Below, piece after piece: positions 54,364 through 63,913 of a DNA stretch of 64,000 bases. The DNA is taken from assembly GCF_016889705.1 (NCBI RefSeq), contig NZ_CP069526.1:4278001-4342000 (forward strand), written 5' to 3'. Each line of letters starts with the position of its first letter. The stretch's first letter is position 1. A program made the translations under genes and the position numbers. The stretch is from Amycolatopsis sp. FDAARGOS 1241 (GTDB lineage: Bacteria > Actinomycetota > Actinomycetes > Mycobacteriales > Pseudonocardiaceae). The notes beneath the pieces are model-generated. The model was not told the DNA's origin. It made no database searches and worked only from the letters and a program-made list of their open reading frames with translations.

Positions 54364-55407
54364 TCAGCGAGCCGGGCGCGTCGCCGGTTCGCAGCAGCCG
54401 GGAGCACAGGGCGCGCCGTTGACCGTGCACCCGGCGGCCGGGAATGGCGAAAGCTTGCGCGCCGGCGCGCCGGACACGTGCTCACGCACCAGTTCGACCA
54501 CCAGTTCCGCGAAGCGCGGGTCCACGTCCGGCGTCGCTGCGCGGGCGAAGGCCATCCCGTGCTCGGCGGCGCGCTCGGCAGCTTCGTTGTCGAGGTCCCA
54601 GATCACCTCGAGGTGGTCGGACACGAACCCGATGGGGCTCACCACCACCGACTTCACCCCGGCCTCGTGCAGCGCGTCGAGGTGGTCGACGATGTCCGGC
54701 TCGAGCCACGGCACCTGTGGCGGCCCGGACCGCGACTGCCACACCACGTCGTACTCCGTGAGGCCCGCCTCGGCGGCCACGAGCCGGGCGGCTTCGGCGA
54801 TCTGGCGGGAGTAACGGTGGCCCCCTTCGTCCGGCGGGCCGGCGGCCACGTCGGCGCTCACGGGTACCGAGTGCGCGGTGAACACGGTGCGCGTGTCCGG
54901 CCGGTCGCCGAGGCGGGCGTGGGCGGCGCGCACGGCGTCGGCGACCGCGGAGATGAACAGCGGGTGGTCGAAGAACTGGCGCAGCTTCACGATCTCCGGC
55001 GCACCGGCCCCGACAGCGGCACGGGCGCGCTCGATGTCCTCGTCGTACTGCCGGCACGCGGAGTAACCGCCGTACGCACTGGTGGGGAACGCGAGCACGC
55101 GCTGCACGCCGTCGGCCTTCATCCGCGCGACCGTGTCCTCGACCATGGGCTGCCAGTTGCGGTTGCCGAAGTACACTGGCAGGTCGAGCCCTTCGGCCAC
55201 CAACTGCTTCTCGACCGCCGCGATGGCCGCCCGGTTGAGCCGGTTGATCGGCGACACCCCGCCGAAGTGCTGGTAGTGCTCGGCGACCTCGAGCAGCCGC
55301 TCTCGCGGCACCCCCCGGCCCCGGGTGACGTTCTCCAGGAACGGCATCACCTCGTCGGGCCCTTCCGGACCGCCGAACGAAAGCCATAACAACGCGTCGT
55401 AACCCAC
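54364..55407 (-). CDS. cpfC: Coproporphyrin III ferrochelatase (CpfC/HemH)
   Basis: A 347-residue ferrochelatase. Conserved segments are [32 protein letters not shown] near 109-120, FTAHSVP with the catalytic His near 180-186, and [20 protein letters not shown] near 252-271. The C-terminus has four cysteines ([16 protein letters not shown]), suiting a [2Fe-2S] cluster as in other actinobacterial enzymes. It inserts iron into coproporphyrin III for haem. GTG at 55407. It is divergent from tetR. Confidence 0.94.
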   Translation of the reverse strand: MGYDALLWLSFGGPEGPDEVMPFLENVTRGRGVPRERLLEVAEHYQHFGGVSPINRLNRAAIAAVEKQLVAEGLDLPVYFGNRNWQPMVEDTVARMKADGVQRVLAFPTSAYGGYSACRQYDEDIERARAAVGAGAPEIVKLRQFFDHPLFISAVADAVRAAHARLGDRPDTRTVFTAHSVPVSADVAAGPPDEGGHRYSRQIAEAARLVAAEAGLTEYDVVWQSRSGPPQVPWLEPDIVDHLDALHEAGVKSVVVSPIGFVSDHLEVIWDLDNEAAERAAEHGMAFARAATPDVDPRFAELVVELVREHVSGAPARKLSPFPAAGCTVNGAPCAPGCCEPATRPAR

Positions 55408-55456
55408 GGTGCCATCTTGCTCCTGTGGCGGCGCGCACGACGGGCCGGGCTTATTG

Positions 55457-55472
55457 TGTACTGCTCTATCCA
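55457..55472. promoter_or_regulatory. TetR operator, copy 1
   Basis: TGTACTGCTCTATCCA within ATTGTGTACTGCTCTATCCAAAA-type sequence lies 20 bp upstream of the tetR ATG. It matches copy 2 at 56121-56136 at 14 of 16 positions, and the flanks ATTG and AA are also shared. Confidence 0.75.
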
Positions 55473-55492
55473 AAACCTGGTACGGTGGCGGC

Positions 55493-56077
55493 ATGCCCAG
55501 GCCACGCGAGTTCGACGAGACCCAAGCCCTGGAAGGCGCCATGAACGCCTTCTGGGCCCGCGGTTACGAGGCCACCTCGACCCAGGACCTGTGCGCCGCG
55601 ACCGGGCTGGGCCGCAGCAGCGTGTACAACACCTTCACCAGCAAGGAAATCCTGTTCCGGCGCGCGCTCGAGCACTACATCGAGCGCGGCGTCCAAGGGC
55701 GCGCGGCAGTGGTGGCACAAGCCGAGGACGGTCTCGACGGGATCCGCCGGCTGCTCGCGTCCGTGATCGACGACGAACTCACGAACGGGCGCCGCGGCTG
55801 CCTGATCGTGAACACCGTCGCCGAGTTCGGCACCGCCGACGCCGAAATCCGCGCAAGGGTCGACGCCGACACCGAAGCACACCTGGCGTCGCTCACCGAG
55901 TGCGCCCGCCTCGGCCAGGCCGACGGCAGTGTCACCCGCGACCGGAATCCGCGCGACATCGCGGAATTCGTGCACAGCACTGTGAGCGGGCTGCGGCTGA
56001 TGTCCCGCCGCGGCGCACTGCGCCCGGCGATGACGGCGGTGGCCGACATCGCCGTCGCCGCACTCGCCCGCCGCTGA
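55493..56077 (+). CDS. TetR-family regulator
   Basis: A 194-residue regulator. N-terminal [23 protein letters not shown] and [20 protein letters not shown] (about 10-50). The C-terminal domain has [18 protein letters not shown], as in the AcrR/NemR-like TetR_C group. ATG at 55493. A shared operator lies upstream of this gene and of the following MFS gene, so it probably represses both. Confidence 0.9.
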   Translation: MPRPREFDETQALEGAMNAFWARGYEATSTQDLCAATGLGRSSVYNTFTSKEILFRRALEHYIERGVQGRAAVVAQAEDGLDGIRRLLASVIDDELTNGRRGCLIVNTVAEFGTADAEIRARVDADTEAHLASLTECARLGQADGSVTRDRNPRDIAEFVHSTVSGLRLMSRRGALRPAMTAVADIAVAALARR

Positions 56078-56120
56078 CCGACCCACCCGCCATCACCGTC
56101 GATGCTTCACGGGCTCATTG

Positions 56121-56136
56121 TGTACTGATCAATCCA
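56121..56136. promoter_or_regulatory. TetR operator, copy 2
   Basis: TGTACTGATCAATCCA, an imperfect palindrome around TGATCA, lies 16 bp upstream of the MFS start codon. The surrounding ATTG...AAAAG is shared with copy 1, arguing that one protein binds both. Confidence 0.78.
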
Positions 56137-56152
56137 AAAGGAGTGACTAACC

Positions 56153-57361
56153 GTGCCGCTGGCCGTATTCGTGCTCGGGCTCAGCATCTTCGCCCTCGGC
56201 ACCTCGGAGTTCATGATCACCGGCCTGCTGCCCGGGATGGCGGCCGATCTCGGGGTCAGCATTCCCGACGCCGGCCTGCTCATCTCGGCGTTCGCCATCG
56301 GCATGGTCGTCGGCGCGCCGCTGCTGGCCGTCGGCACCCTGAAACTCCCGCGCCGGGCGACCCTGCTCGCGCTCCTCGCGGTGTTCGCCGGCGCGCACGT
56401 CGCCGGGGCACTGGCCCCCGGCTACGGCCTGCTGTTCGCGACGCGCGTCGTGAGCGCGCTCGCCTGCGCCGGGTTCTGGGCCGTCGCGGCGGCGACCACC
56501 GTCTCGCTGGTGCCCGCCGCGCGCCGCGGGCGCGCGCTCGCCGTGCTGGTCGGCGGGCTGACCGTGGCGAACATCGCCGGCGTCCCCGCCGGCACGTTCC
56601 TCGGTCAGCACGCGGGCTGGCGCACGGCGTTCTGGGCGGTGGCCGCGCTGACCGTGATCGCGGTGGCCGGGGTACTCGCGTTCGTGCCGCGCACCATCGC
56701 GGATTCGTCGGCTCTGCGCGTGCGGACCGAACTGCGGGTGTTCCGCAGGGGCCGGTTCTGGCTGGCGCTCGGGGTGATCGCGCTCGCGCAGGCCATGGTG
56801 TTCGCGGCGTTCAGCTACCTCGCCCCGCTGCTCACGATGACCGACGGCGTGGGCTCGTCGTGGGTTCCGCTCGTACTGGTGCTCTTCGGCGCCGGTGCGC
56901 TGATCGGCATCCTCGCGGGCGGCAAGCTCGCCGACGCCCACCCGTTCGCGACGCTGTACGGCAGCCTCGGCCTCGCCGTCGCCGCCCTCGTCACCCTGGC
57001 CCTCGCCTCGCACGCGACGGTGGCCGTGATCGCGGTCCTCGTGCTGGGCGCCGCCGCGTTCGCCGCGAACCCGGCGCTGAACGTCCGCGCGTACACCGTC
57101 GCCGGTGGGTCTTCCCCGCTGGTCGGCGCCAGCACGACCTCGGGCTTCAACGTCGGCAACACCGCGGGACCGTGGCTGGGCGGGGTCGCGCTCAACGCGG
57201 GCCTCGGGTTCCCGAGCGTCGCCTGGGTGGGCGCGGTGCTCGGCGGGCTGGCGCTCGCCGCCGTCACCTTCGCCCTGCGCCTGCAGCGGTCCGACGACGC
57301 CCGCACCGATTCCGTCGCCCGCGGTTCGGCGCGCTCCCCCGAGGCGGCCGCGGCGCGCTAG
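56153..57361 (+). CDS. MFS drug efflux transporter (Cmx/chloramphenicol-type)
   Basis: A 402-residue permease with 12 predicted helices. The start PLAVFVLGLSIFALGTSEFM matches the Cmx/CmlR chloramphenicol exporters and the AraJ-like sugar efflux group. GTG at 56153 follows AAAGGAG at good distance. It is under the TetR operator. True substrates are unknown. Confidence 0.88.
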   Translation: MPLAVFVLGLSIFALGTSEFMITGLLPGMAADLGVSIPDAGLLISAFAIGMVVGAPLLAVGTLKLPRRATLLALLAVFAGAHVAGALAPGYGLLFATRVVSALACAGFWAVAAATTVSLVPAARRGRALAVLVGGLTVANIAGVPAGTFLGQHAGWRTAFWAVAALTVIAVAGVLAFVPRTIADSSALRVRTELRVFRRGRFWLALGVIALAQAMVFAAFSYLAPLLTMTDGVGSSWVPLVLVLFGAGALIGILAGGKLADAHPFATLYGSLGLAVAALVTLALASHATVAVIAVLVLGAAAFAANPALNVRAYTVAGGSSPLVGASTTSGFNVGNTAGPWLGGVALNAGLGFPSVAWVGAVLGGLALAAVTFALRLQRSDDARTDSVARGSARSPEAAAAR

Positions 57362-57406
57362 GTGTTGTGCCCATGGACGTGGTTGAGGGGTGAGCGGCGC
57401 GACGGG

Positions 57407-57905
57407 GTGACCCTGCACGGCCGACGGTTGCTGGTCGAGCGCGTTCACGCGCGACATCCGGTGGCCCACGTCGCCGCCGAACCGGCATCTCACGCACGAC
57501 CGGGCACAAGTGGGTCCGCCGGTACCGCGACGAAGGCGAGGCCGGTCTGCTCGATCGCGGCAGCAGGCCACACCCCTGCCACGCTCCTGTCCCCGACCGG
57601 ACCGAGCAGCGGATCGATCATCCGGCCGCGACGCACCCGGCGCCTGGTCCCCGCCTCGACGGGATCCTCGGCCTCCACGCCTCTACGGTGCACGGGTCCT
57701 GACGCGCCGCCACATAGCGGAGCCGGCCTGACCGGACCGCCCGACCGGACAACCACTCCGCCGCTACGAGGGCGACCGCTGGCAACCACACGGACGCGAC
57801 AGCCTCCAACGACGCCACGCCCGCCCGGGAACCGGGTCGGCTACGACTATGTCCACTGCGCCATCGACGACCAGACCCGCATCGCCTACGCCGAAATCCA
57901 CCCTG
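57407..57905 (+). pseudogene. IS481-family transposase remnant
   Basis: The start VTLHGRRLLVERV...HPVAHVAAE is typical of IS481 transposases. Reading then moves to another frame near 57479 (GISRTTGHKWVRRYRDEGEA, LLDRGSRPH) and later resumes with RVGYDYVHCAIDDQTRIAYA and EIHP, the start of the catalytic core. Several frames, a stop and an early end show it is dead. Its right end fuses to a truncated FAD oxidoreductase gene at about 57905. No terminal inverted repeats were found. Confidence 0.85.
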
Positions 57906-58160
57906 CCGAGCCCGTGCCGGTGCAGTTCCTCGCCGAGCGCCGCGTAAGCGCCGCCGGAAACGAACAACGGGTGCCACGAGGAGAACGTGTCGTGGACGTA
58001 ACCCGGCAGCGTGCGGTCCTCGCTGGCGATGAACCCGCCGAGCCGGTCGTTGCGCTCCACGAGCGTCACCGACCACCCGGCGCCGGCCAGCTCGGCCGCG
58101 GCGACGAGGCCGTTGACCCCGCTGCCGATCACGATCGCGTCCCCGCGCGCTCCTGTCCCG
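57895..58160 (-). pseudogene. FAD-dependent oxidoreductase, N-terminal fragment
   Basis: The minus-strand frame gives DAIVIGSGVNGLVAAAELAG, a dinucleotide-binding motif, then VERNDRLGGFIASEDRTLPG, VHDTFSSWHPLFVSGGAYAA and LGEELHRHGL. This is the first 85 or so residues of a phytoene-dehydrogenase-like oxidoreductase of about 500 residues. Homology stops where the IS481 remnant begins. The start codon is unclear; it follows the 94-residue gene directly. Confidence 0.8.
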
Positions 58161-58164
58161 TGTC

Positions 58165-58449
58165 TCAGACGATGTGGGCGCGCACGGTCTTGTGCTCGGC
58201 GTCCGCCCAGCCCTTCGAGGCGGCGTAGTGGATCATCTTCGCGAACCCGGCGGGCCATTCGGCGTCGCCGGCCGGGCCGCGGGCGCGCAGCCACGCGATG
58301 GACAGCCACGCGTGCTCGTCCGCGGCGCTGCCGGCGCCGGCCGCGCGCAGCACCGCGTCGACGTCCGCCTCGCCGCGACGTTCGACCGACAGCGAGGTCA
58401 AGTCGGCCGCCTCCACCAGCTCCGCGTCCGTGCCGACGACAACCTTCAC
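58165..58449 (-). CDS. Small hypothetical protein
   Basis: A 94-residue protein starting VKVVVGTDAELVEAADLTSL and ending ADAEHKTVRAHIV. The GTG at 58449 has an excellent GGAGGAGG site and overlaps the flavin reductase stop by 4 bp, so it belongs to that operon. I do not recognise the family. It is intact in an otherwise damaged cluster. Confidence 0.7.
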   Translation of the reverse strand: MKVVVGTDAELVEAADLTSLSVERRGEADVDAVLRAAGAGSAADEHAWLSIAWLRARGPAGDAEWPAGFAKMIHYAASKGWADAEHKTVRAHIV

Positions 58450-58949
58450 GAGCGTGCCTCCTCCGGGAGATGGGTTCCGAACGCCCGATTGTGGTACGTC
58501 AGCGGTTCGGCCGGCCGCGGCGCCGCCGACGTGACGGGCGCGAACGTGACGACATGATCGCCGACCGGCACCAGGTCCGCAACGGTGCAGGCCAGCCAGC
58601 CGGCCCGGGCAGCCGTGGGAGCCCGTCGTCGAGGATCCAGTCGACGTCCGCGAACTTGTCCGCCGCCTTGCTCGCGAAGCTCAGCGCGAGGCCCGAGTGC
58701 TCCCGCGTCAGCACGTTGACCCCCGATCCGCCCGGTGGCGTGGACCCGGGCGAGCAGCCGCGATCCGGAGTCCGGCGCGACGCTCACCAGCGGCCGATCG
58801 GCCGACAGCGCCGCGAACGCGCTGACCGTCGTCCCGTGCGGACGGCCTTCGTGCAACGTCGTCACGACGGACACCGGCGCGCACACGCCCGCCATCGCTT
58901 CGCGGAACAGCTCCCCGTCAACTCCGGCAGGCCCCGTGGTGACGGTCAT
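58446..58949 (-). pseudogene. Flavin reductase (HpaC-like), frameshifted twice
   Basis: The start FREAMAGVCAPVSVVTTLHE and HGTTVSAFAALSADRPLVSV is a flavin-reductase domain. Near 58722 a C5 run shifts the frame. The neighbouring frame continues VNVLTREHSGLALSFASKAA and DKFADVDWILDDG. Near 58612 it returns, giving GWLACTVADLVPVGDHVV. Both shifts are at homopolymer runs. Such enzymes supply reduced flavin to monooxygenases like those nearby. ATG at 58949 after GAGGAG. Confidence 0.8.
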
Positions 58950-58982
58950 GGCACTCCTCTTCGGACATCCCCGATGTCTGCC

Positions 58983-59737
58983 TCACTTTCCCGCCGAGAG
59001 CGCTGTGGGACCGACGATCGTGGTGAACGCCTCTTGCCGCAGTACATGGCGGATTCGGGGCAGACCGCCGCGAGGGCGAGCCGTCCGCCGCAGCCCGTGG
59101 GTTCGAGCGCGACCGAGCAGCACCACAGTCCGTTGTGGACCTCCCGCCGCTCGAAGTGCAGGCCGCCCTTGAGCCCGGCCTTGATGACGCTGTTGATCCC
59201 CGCCGGGTCGAGCGGGGTCGCGTCGGTCAGCCGGGGCGCGGGCTCGCGCGGCAGCAACCGGCGCCATTGGCGGACGGCAAGCTGCCCAGCAGCGCCCGGC
59301 CACTCGCGGTCGCCCACAGCGGGTACAGGCTGAGCACCACGGCGCCGATGCCTTCCCGCCGCCGCGGCTAGTGCCACAGCAGCGGGATCTGCCCGTCGCC
59401 CAGCCGCTGGCTGACCACCACGATCTCGCCGGTCTGGTCCGCAACCCGGATCGCCGGGCCCAGCGCCGCGTCGCGCAGCCGGCGCAGCCAGTTCGTGGCC
59501 GGCGGCAGGGACCGGACGCCGACCGTGTAGCGCGGTCGGGAGTCCGGGCGGCGTAGGCTCCCTCGCCCAGCATCGTGAGCACGCGCGACGCGGTTGCCGG
59601 GCTGGCCTCGAGGTGCCGGGCCAGTCGGCGACGCGCACCGCTCGCGGTGCCGACGCGACCAGCACGTCGAGCGCGGCGAACGCCCGTCGCACCGACTGCA
59701 GGTCGGGTTCGCCGATCCGGCCCGGCGCCTCGGGCAC
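58983..59737 (-). pseudogene. IclR-family regulator, multiply frameshifted
   Basis: Pieces in three frames join into one IclR protein: LQSVRRAFAALDVLVASAPR, then HLEASPATASRVLTMLGEGA, then RYTVGVRSLPPATNWLRRLR and VADQTGEIVVVSQRLGDGQI, a stop, then DPAGINSVIKAGLKGGLHFE, CPESAMYCGK and EAFTTIVGPTALSAGK. At least four shifts are needed. GTG at 59737. The reading direction matches the flavin reductase gene 33 bp downstream. Confidence 0.75.
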
Positions 59738-59744
59738 CCCACGC

Positions 59745-60500
59745 CACCGGGACGGGCTGGATCACGTGTTCGCCGAACAAGCCGATGGTGTCCGGCCTGC
59801 GCCGGTGCTCCACCGCGCCGGCGCAGGCGATGAACACGAGGTACTCCAGCCCGAACTCGTCCTGGAGCCGCTGCACCTGCTCACCGACGTCGTCGGGGGT
59901 GCCGACCAGCAGCATCCCGGCTTCGACGAGCTGTTCGAGCGTGCGGGGCACCGGCTCTTCCTGCCCGAGCAGGCGCCAGGTCTCGAAGAAGCCGAACGCG
60001 CCGAGCCAGTCGCCTATGGATGCGAGGCTCTGACGCGCGCTCCGAGGCCTCCTCGTGCATCTCGGCGACCGCGACGAGCCGGCACAGCGCGACGCCTTCA
60101 GGCCGGCACTCGCCGGGCCGGGCCGTACGGCCGTGCTTCGCCGCCGCGTCGGCGTAGGTCCGTGACGATGGAGCTGCCCACCTTCGCCGCCCATTCGATG
60201 CTCGCGGCGCTCTTGGTGACGTCGTGAACACCGGCGGATGCGGCAGCTGCAGCGGCTTCGGGACGGTGGCGAGCTGCGCTACCCGACCGTCGGCGACCCC
60301 GGCGCCGAGCCGGGTCGAGATCCTGTGCGCCCACCGCAGCCCCGCGGGCGGCACCTGGATGAACTCGTCCTCGCCGACCACAGGTCCTCGGTTCACGAGC
60401 GCTGCATGACGTCGAACCACTCTTCGAACCCGCGCCGGTTGCGCGCGTCCGTGGCTTCGGCGCCCGCCGAGGACGCGCCGACGTGCTGCGCGAGGACCCC
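59745..60500 (-). pseudogene. Luciferase-like monooxygenase (LLM), truncated and frameshifted
   Basis: Fragments in several frames: RNRRGFEEWFDVMQRS with a stop after it, EDEFIQVPPAGLRWAHRIST, PKPLQLPHPPVFTT, SAASIEWAAKVGSSIVTDL, YADAAAKHGRT and finally IGDWLGAFGFFETWRLLGQE and GTPDDVGEQVQRLQDEFGLE. These are the middle and C-terminal parts of a flavin-dependent LLM oxidoreductase; about the first 100 residues are missing. It lies upstream of the IclR gene on the same strand. Confidence 0.75.
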
Positions 60501-60559
60501 GACCGACCGTGCATGGTAACCGTGCGGCCTGCCGTCGCCGAGGAAACACCTGCGGGAGT

Positions 60560-60730
60560 TCCGCCTGCGCCGGCCCACGACGAACTGATCGCGAAGGGCC
60601 CGGAGGACACGACCGTGACGGCCGTGGCGCTGCAGTGGGGATTCAGCAACGCCCACCGCTTCACCGCGCTGCACCGGGAGCACTACGGCACGTCACCCGG
60701 CCAGGCGCTGGCCGGCCCTCAGGACGCCGG
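60560..60730 (+). pseudogene. AraC-family regulator, C-terminal HTH fragment
   Basis: The plus-strand frame gives TVTAVALQWGFSNAHRFTAL and REHYGTSPGQAL, the second HTH of an AraC activator. No first HTH or sensor domain precedes it. It abuts the 5' end of the truncated LLM gene, so a deletion may have removed parts of both. Confidence 0.7.
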
Positions 60731-61099
60731 CGCCCGGCGCAGCCCCGCCACGATCTCGTCCGCGGCGCGTTCGTCGGCCGCCGTGGGCTCGAACGTCGAC
60801 GATGCCTTCGTGTACGCCCGTTTCAGCTCGAGGACCTCGATCGTGTAGTCCTCGAGGATTTCACGGTGTCCCAGGGTTTCCACGGCGCGGTGCTCGGGAT
60901 CGTCGTACCAGGCGCGCATCTGCTCTTCGGTCTCGAAGTACGCGACAGCCAGCTCACGACCGTCGGGCACGTCGAGCTTGTGCAGCGCGACGAACCCCGG
61001 CATCGCCGAGGCGCGCTCGAACATGCGCCCGCCGATCGCCGCGTAGTCGTCGTTCTGCCACTCCGGCCTGACTTTGCCCCAGAAAAGCGCGACGTACAT
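60719..61099 (-). CDS. Antibiotic biosynthesis monooxygenase (ABM) domain protein
   Basis: A 126-residue ABM-fold protein starting MYVALFWGKVRPEWQNDDYA, with FVALHKLDVPDGRELAVAYF and a helical C-terminal extension. ABM proteins are small cofactor-free monooxygenases or quinol-type enzymes. ATG at 61099 follows GGAGG. It appears intact. Its 3' end overlaps the AraC fragment by a few bases. Confidence 0.8.
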   Translation of the reverse strand: MYVALFWGKVRPEWQNDDYAAIGGRMFERASAMPGFVALHKLDVPDGRELAVAYFETEEQMRAWYDDPEHRAVETLGHREILEDYTIEVLELKRAYTKASSTFEPTAADERAADEIVAGLRRAPAS

Positions 61100-61270
61100 C
61101 CCGACCTCCGTAACCGGTCCGCTCTGACCCGCGAGCAGCGTAGAGCATCTGTGCCGACCGTCACAAGAACGCAATGCCCATCGCGCACCCTTTGCTCAGG
61201 AAGTGCTGCCGCGCCCCGAGGGCCGCGGGATCCGGGCCCCGCCGGCTGAGGACGGCGAAGTGAACCGCCA

Positions 61271-62262
61271 GTGACCGCGACGACGGGGTTCACGCGACGC
61301 TGCGCCCAGACGACGCTGCCGGGGCCGTCCCTGCGGTCCACCCGGCTGACCGACCTGCGCGAACGGGTCCTTGCCGCGACGATCGTCCACGGAATCGGGG
61401 TCCGGCACGGCCGGCCGGACGGCACGGTCGCCGTGGCGGGGCTTGGTGAGCTGAACCTGGTCGTCGTGCGCTACGGCGCCGAGGGCACGGTCGACGCGTT
61501 CCCCACGCGCAACCGTTTCGCGCTCACCGTGCCACTCGGACCGATGCGGCTGCTCGCCCCCGAGGTCACCAGCGAGCTGCTGACCTCGGGTTTCGCACTC
61601 GCCGGCGACGCCCACACCGTGATGCGCCCGGACCAGCACGCGGGCGCGCTGGTGATCTCCACGAAGATGACCCGCGTCGAGGAGCACCTCGGCACGCTGC
61701 TGGGCCGACCGCAGCGGACCGCGCTGTGGTCGCTGCCGCCGAGCGCCCCGTCCGCCGCCCCGGTCGCTGTGCTCGACACCGCCTGGGGCAGTGCGTGCCT
61801 CGCCCTCGCCGGCGCACAACCCCGCTCGAGCCGACCGTCCTGCGGGCGCTGGAAGACCAGCGGCTGACCGCGGTGCCGCTCGGCCCGCCGCACACGTCGA
61901 GCACCGAACTGATCGCGGGCCGCACGGAACAACCCGCGGACGTCGTCGAGCAGGCGCGGCGGTGGCTCGAAGACCACACCGAACCGGTGACCGTCGCCGA
62001 CGTCGCCCGCGCGGCCGGGGTCGGTCTCCGGCAGCTGCGGGCGCAGTTCCGGCGCAAGCTCGACACCACGCCGACCGCGCTGCTGCGTGACATCCGGCTC
62101 GGCCGCGCTCACCGGGCGCTGCTCGTGACCGGCGGCGGCGAAACCGCCGCGGAGATCGCGTACTCGTGCGGGTTCACGCACCTGAGCCGGTTCGCGCAGG
62201 AGTACCGCCCGCGCTTCTGCGAGTTGCCGTCGGAGACGGTTCACCGGCACCGCCCTCGGTGA
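61271..62262 (+). pseudogene. AraC-family regulator with one frameshift
   Basis: The first frame from GTG 61271 gives an AraC-binding-like domain (LTDLRERVLAATIVHGIGVR, FALTVPLGPMRLL, GALVISTKMTRVEEHLGTLL). Near 61820, at an AACCCC run, the sequence moves to the next frame, which continues LEPTVLRALEDQRLTAVPLG and a complete HTH (VTVADVARAAGVGLRQLRAQ, IAYSCGFTHLSRFAQEY). One added C restores a full-length protein of about 330 residues. Sequencing error or real mutation cannot be told apart. Confidence 0.8.
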
Positions 62263-62422
62263 ACCGCCGCGGTAGAGCAGCGACCCCGTCGGGCAGCGCG
62301 CCCGCACGTGCTCGATGCGCAGCCGGAAGTCGGAACCGGTGTCCACGTCGGCAGTCCGGTCGAGCCCGACGGCGGGCGCGACCAAAGTGGACAGTGGCGG
62401 CGTCGGCCGCTCCCCGCGACGG

Positions 62423-63421
62423 TCAGTCGGCGGCGACGTGAGACCGGCCGGCCGCGCCTATGCGCTGCGCGAGCCGCCTGTCCGCTGTCGCGATCGCGGC
62501 CGGGAGTTCGCAGGAACGGCGTCGGTCGGCGTGGTCGAACACCGGAGTGGTCACCTTGAGCTCGGCCACGCCGGTGCGGTCGAGCAGGTCTCGCCGACGC
62601 GCGCACCGTATCGGGGGAGCTGACGACCAAGTGGGCCCAGCGGGCCGCGAGTTCGGCTCGATCGTCCGCTGTGCGCGGGTAGCCGGCCGCGGTTTCCGGG
62701 TCGGGCGGGAGGATCCGCCGTCCGTGCAGCCGGCTGAGGACCTTGAGCCGGGCCGGTCCCCCGAGCCACCCCAGCCCGCTCGTCGGTGTCGGCGACGATC
62801 ACCAGCGCAGCACTGGCGTTCCGGTACGTGCCGAGCGCTTCTTCGGCGCTTCCGGCGTTGAGGTGGTGCGCGAACGCGTACGGGAGGTTCCACTCGCGAG
62901 CCACCTGGGCGGTGCTCGTCCCGGAGCCGAGCAGCCACACCTGGGCCGGTGGCCGAGTGCCGGCACAGCCCGGATCCTTCCGTCTCCGTCTGCGAAGTAC
63001 CCGATGAGCTCGTCGACCTGTCCCGGAAAGTCTTCACCGCCGCGGCGCACTGCTTCCGCAACATACGCCGGCCCGCCGAGCGCTCGGCCCAGCGAGAGGT
63101 CGATCCGTCCCGGGAAGAAGGCTTCCAGCGTGCCGAACTGTTCCGCCACCACGATCGGCGCGTGGTCGGGCAGCAGCACTCCCCCGGCACCCACGCGGAT
63201 CCGGCGGGTCACCACCGCGAGCCGGCCCGCCCACGACCGCGGGCGCGAAGCTCGCGACACCGCGCAGCGAGTGGTGTTCGATCACCCAGTACCGGTGGAA
63301 CCCCAGGCGGTCCGCGAGCACGGCGAGGTCCACCGTCCGCTCCAGCGCTTCCCGCGCCGTGACACCCCCGGACGATCGGGGACGTGTCGAGCACCCAGAG
63401 CGCACCCGCGCTCTCCACCAC
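62423..63421 (-). pseudogene. Luciferase-like monooxygenase (MsnO8-type), frameshifted
   Basis: Fragments in three frames assemble in order: VLDTSPIVRG, TAREALERTVDLAVLADRLG, FHRYWVIEHHSLRGVASFAP, VTRRIRVGAGGVLLPDHAPI, DLSLGRALGGPAYVAEAVRR, WLLGSGTSTAQVAREWNLPY, AFAHHLNAGSAEEALGTYRN and DRTGVAELKVTTPVFDHADR. This covers nearly a full MsnO8-type LLM of about 330 residues with at least four shifts, several at C or G runs. Stop at 62423. Confidence 0.78.
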
Positions 63422-63464
63422 GGACGACTGCGCGCGGCCCGCTAACCCGCACCAGCTCCGCGAA

Positions 63465-63500
63465 AACGGCGGTGCACCCCGTGCGGGGCACACCGCCGTT
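63465..63500 (-). terminator. Terminator downstream of the second ABM gene
   Basis: AACGGCGGTG pairs with CACCGCCGTT (10 bp), with an inner CCCC/GGGG helix around GTGC. It begins 19 bp past the stop of the gene at 63520-63843. Confidence 0.8.
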
Positions 63501-63519
63501 GTCCCGGCCCGGGCCTACT

Positions 63520-63843
63520 TCACTTCCCGACCTTCATCTCGCCCAGCTCCGACCAGGAGTCCTGGTCGAGGGTGGTGTTGATGATGTCGGGGGTCTTCTG
63601 CAGGTACTGCGGGAAGTCGGCCTGGGCCTTCTTGAAGTGGTCGGCCGTGACGTGCGCTTCCGCGGCGTCGTCCTCGAAGGCCTCCACGAGCACGTACTCG
63701 TTCGGGTCCTCCAGGCTACGGGACCAGTCGAACCACTTGTTGCCCGGCTCCGCGCGCGTGGCCTCGGTGAACGCCCGCGAGAGCTCCGGCCACTGGTCCG
63801 CGTACTCCGGCTTGATCTGCCACTTCACGGTGATGAAGATCAT
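63520..63843 (-). CDS. ABM-domain monooxygenase (quinol monooxygenase-like)
   Basis: A 107-residue ABM-fold protein: MIFITVKWQIKPEYADQWPE, NKWFDWSRSLEDPNEYVLVE and a C-terminal helix with ADHFKKAQADFPQYLQKTPD. YgiN-like family; likely a small dimeric oxygenase or stress protein. ATG at 63843 follows GGAGGAG. Intact, with its own terminator. Confidence 0.85.
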   Translation of the reverse strand: MIFITVKWQIKPEYADQWPELSRAFTEATRAEPGNKWFDWSRSLEDPNEYVLVEAFEDDAAEAHVTADHFKKAQADFPQYLQKTPDIINTTLDQDSWSELGEMKVGK

Positions 63844-63913
63844 CTGCTCCTCCTCCTTCGTGCCGTCAGCAGCCTATCGCCGCCGCGGGTGCGTCCGCTG
63901 TGGACGCACCCCC

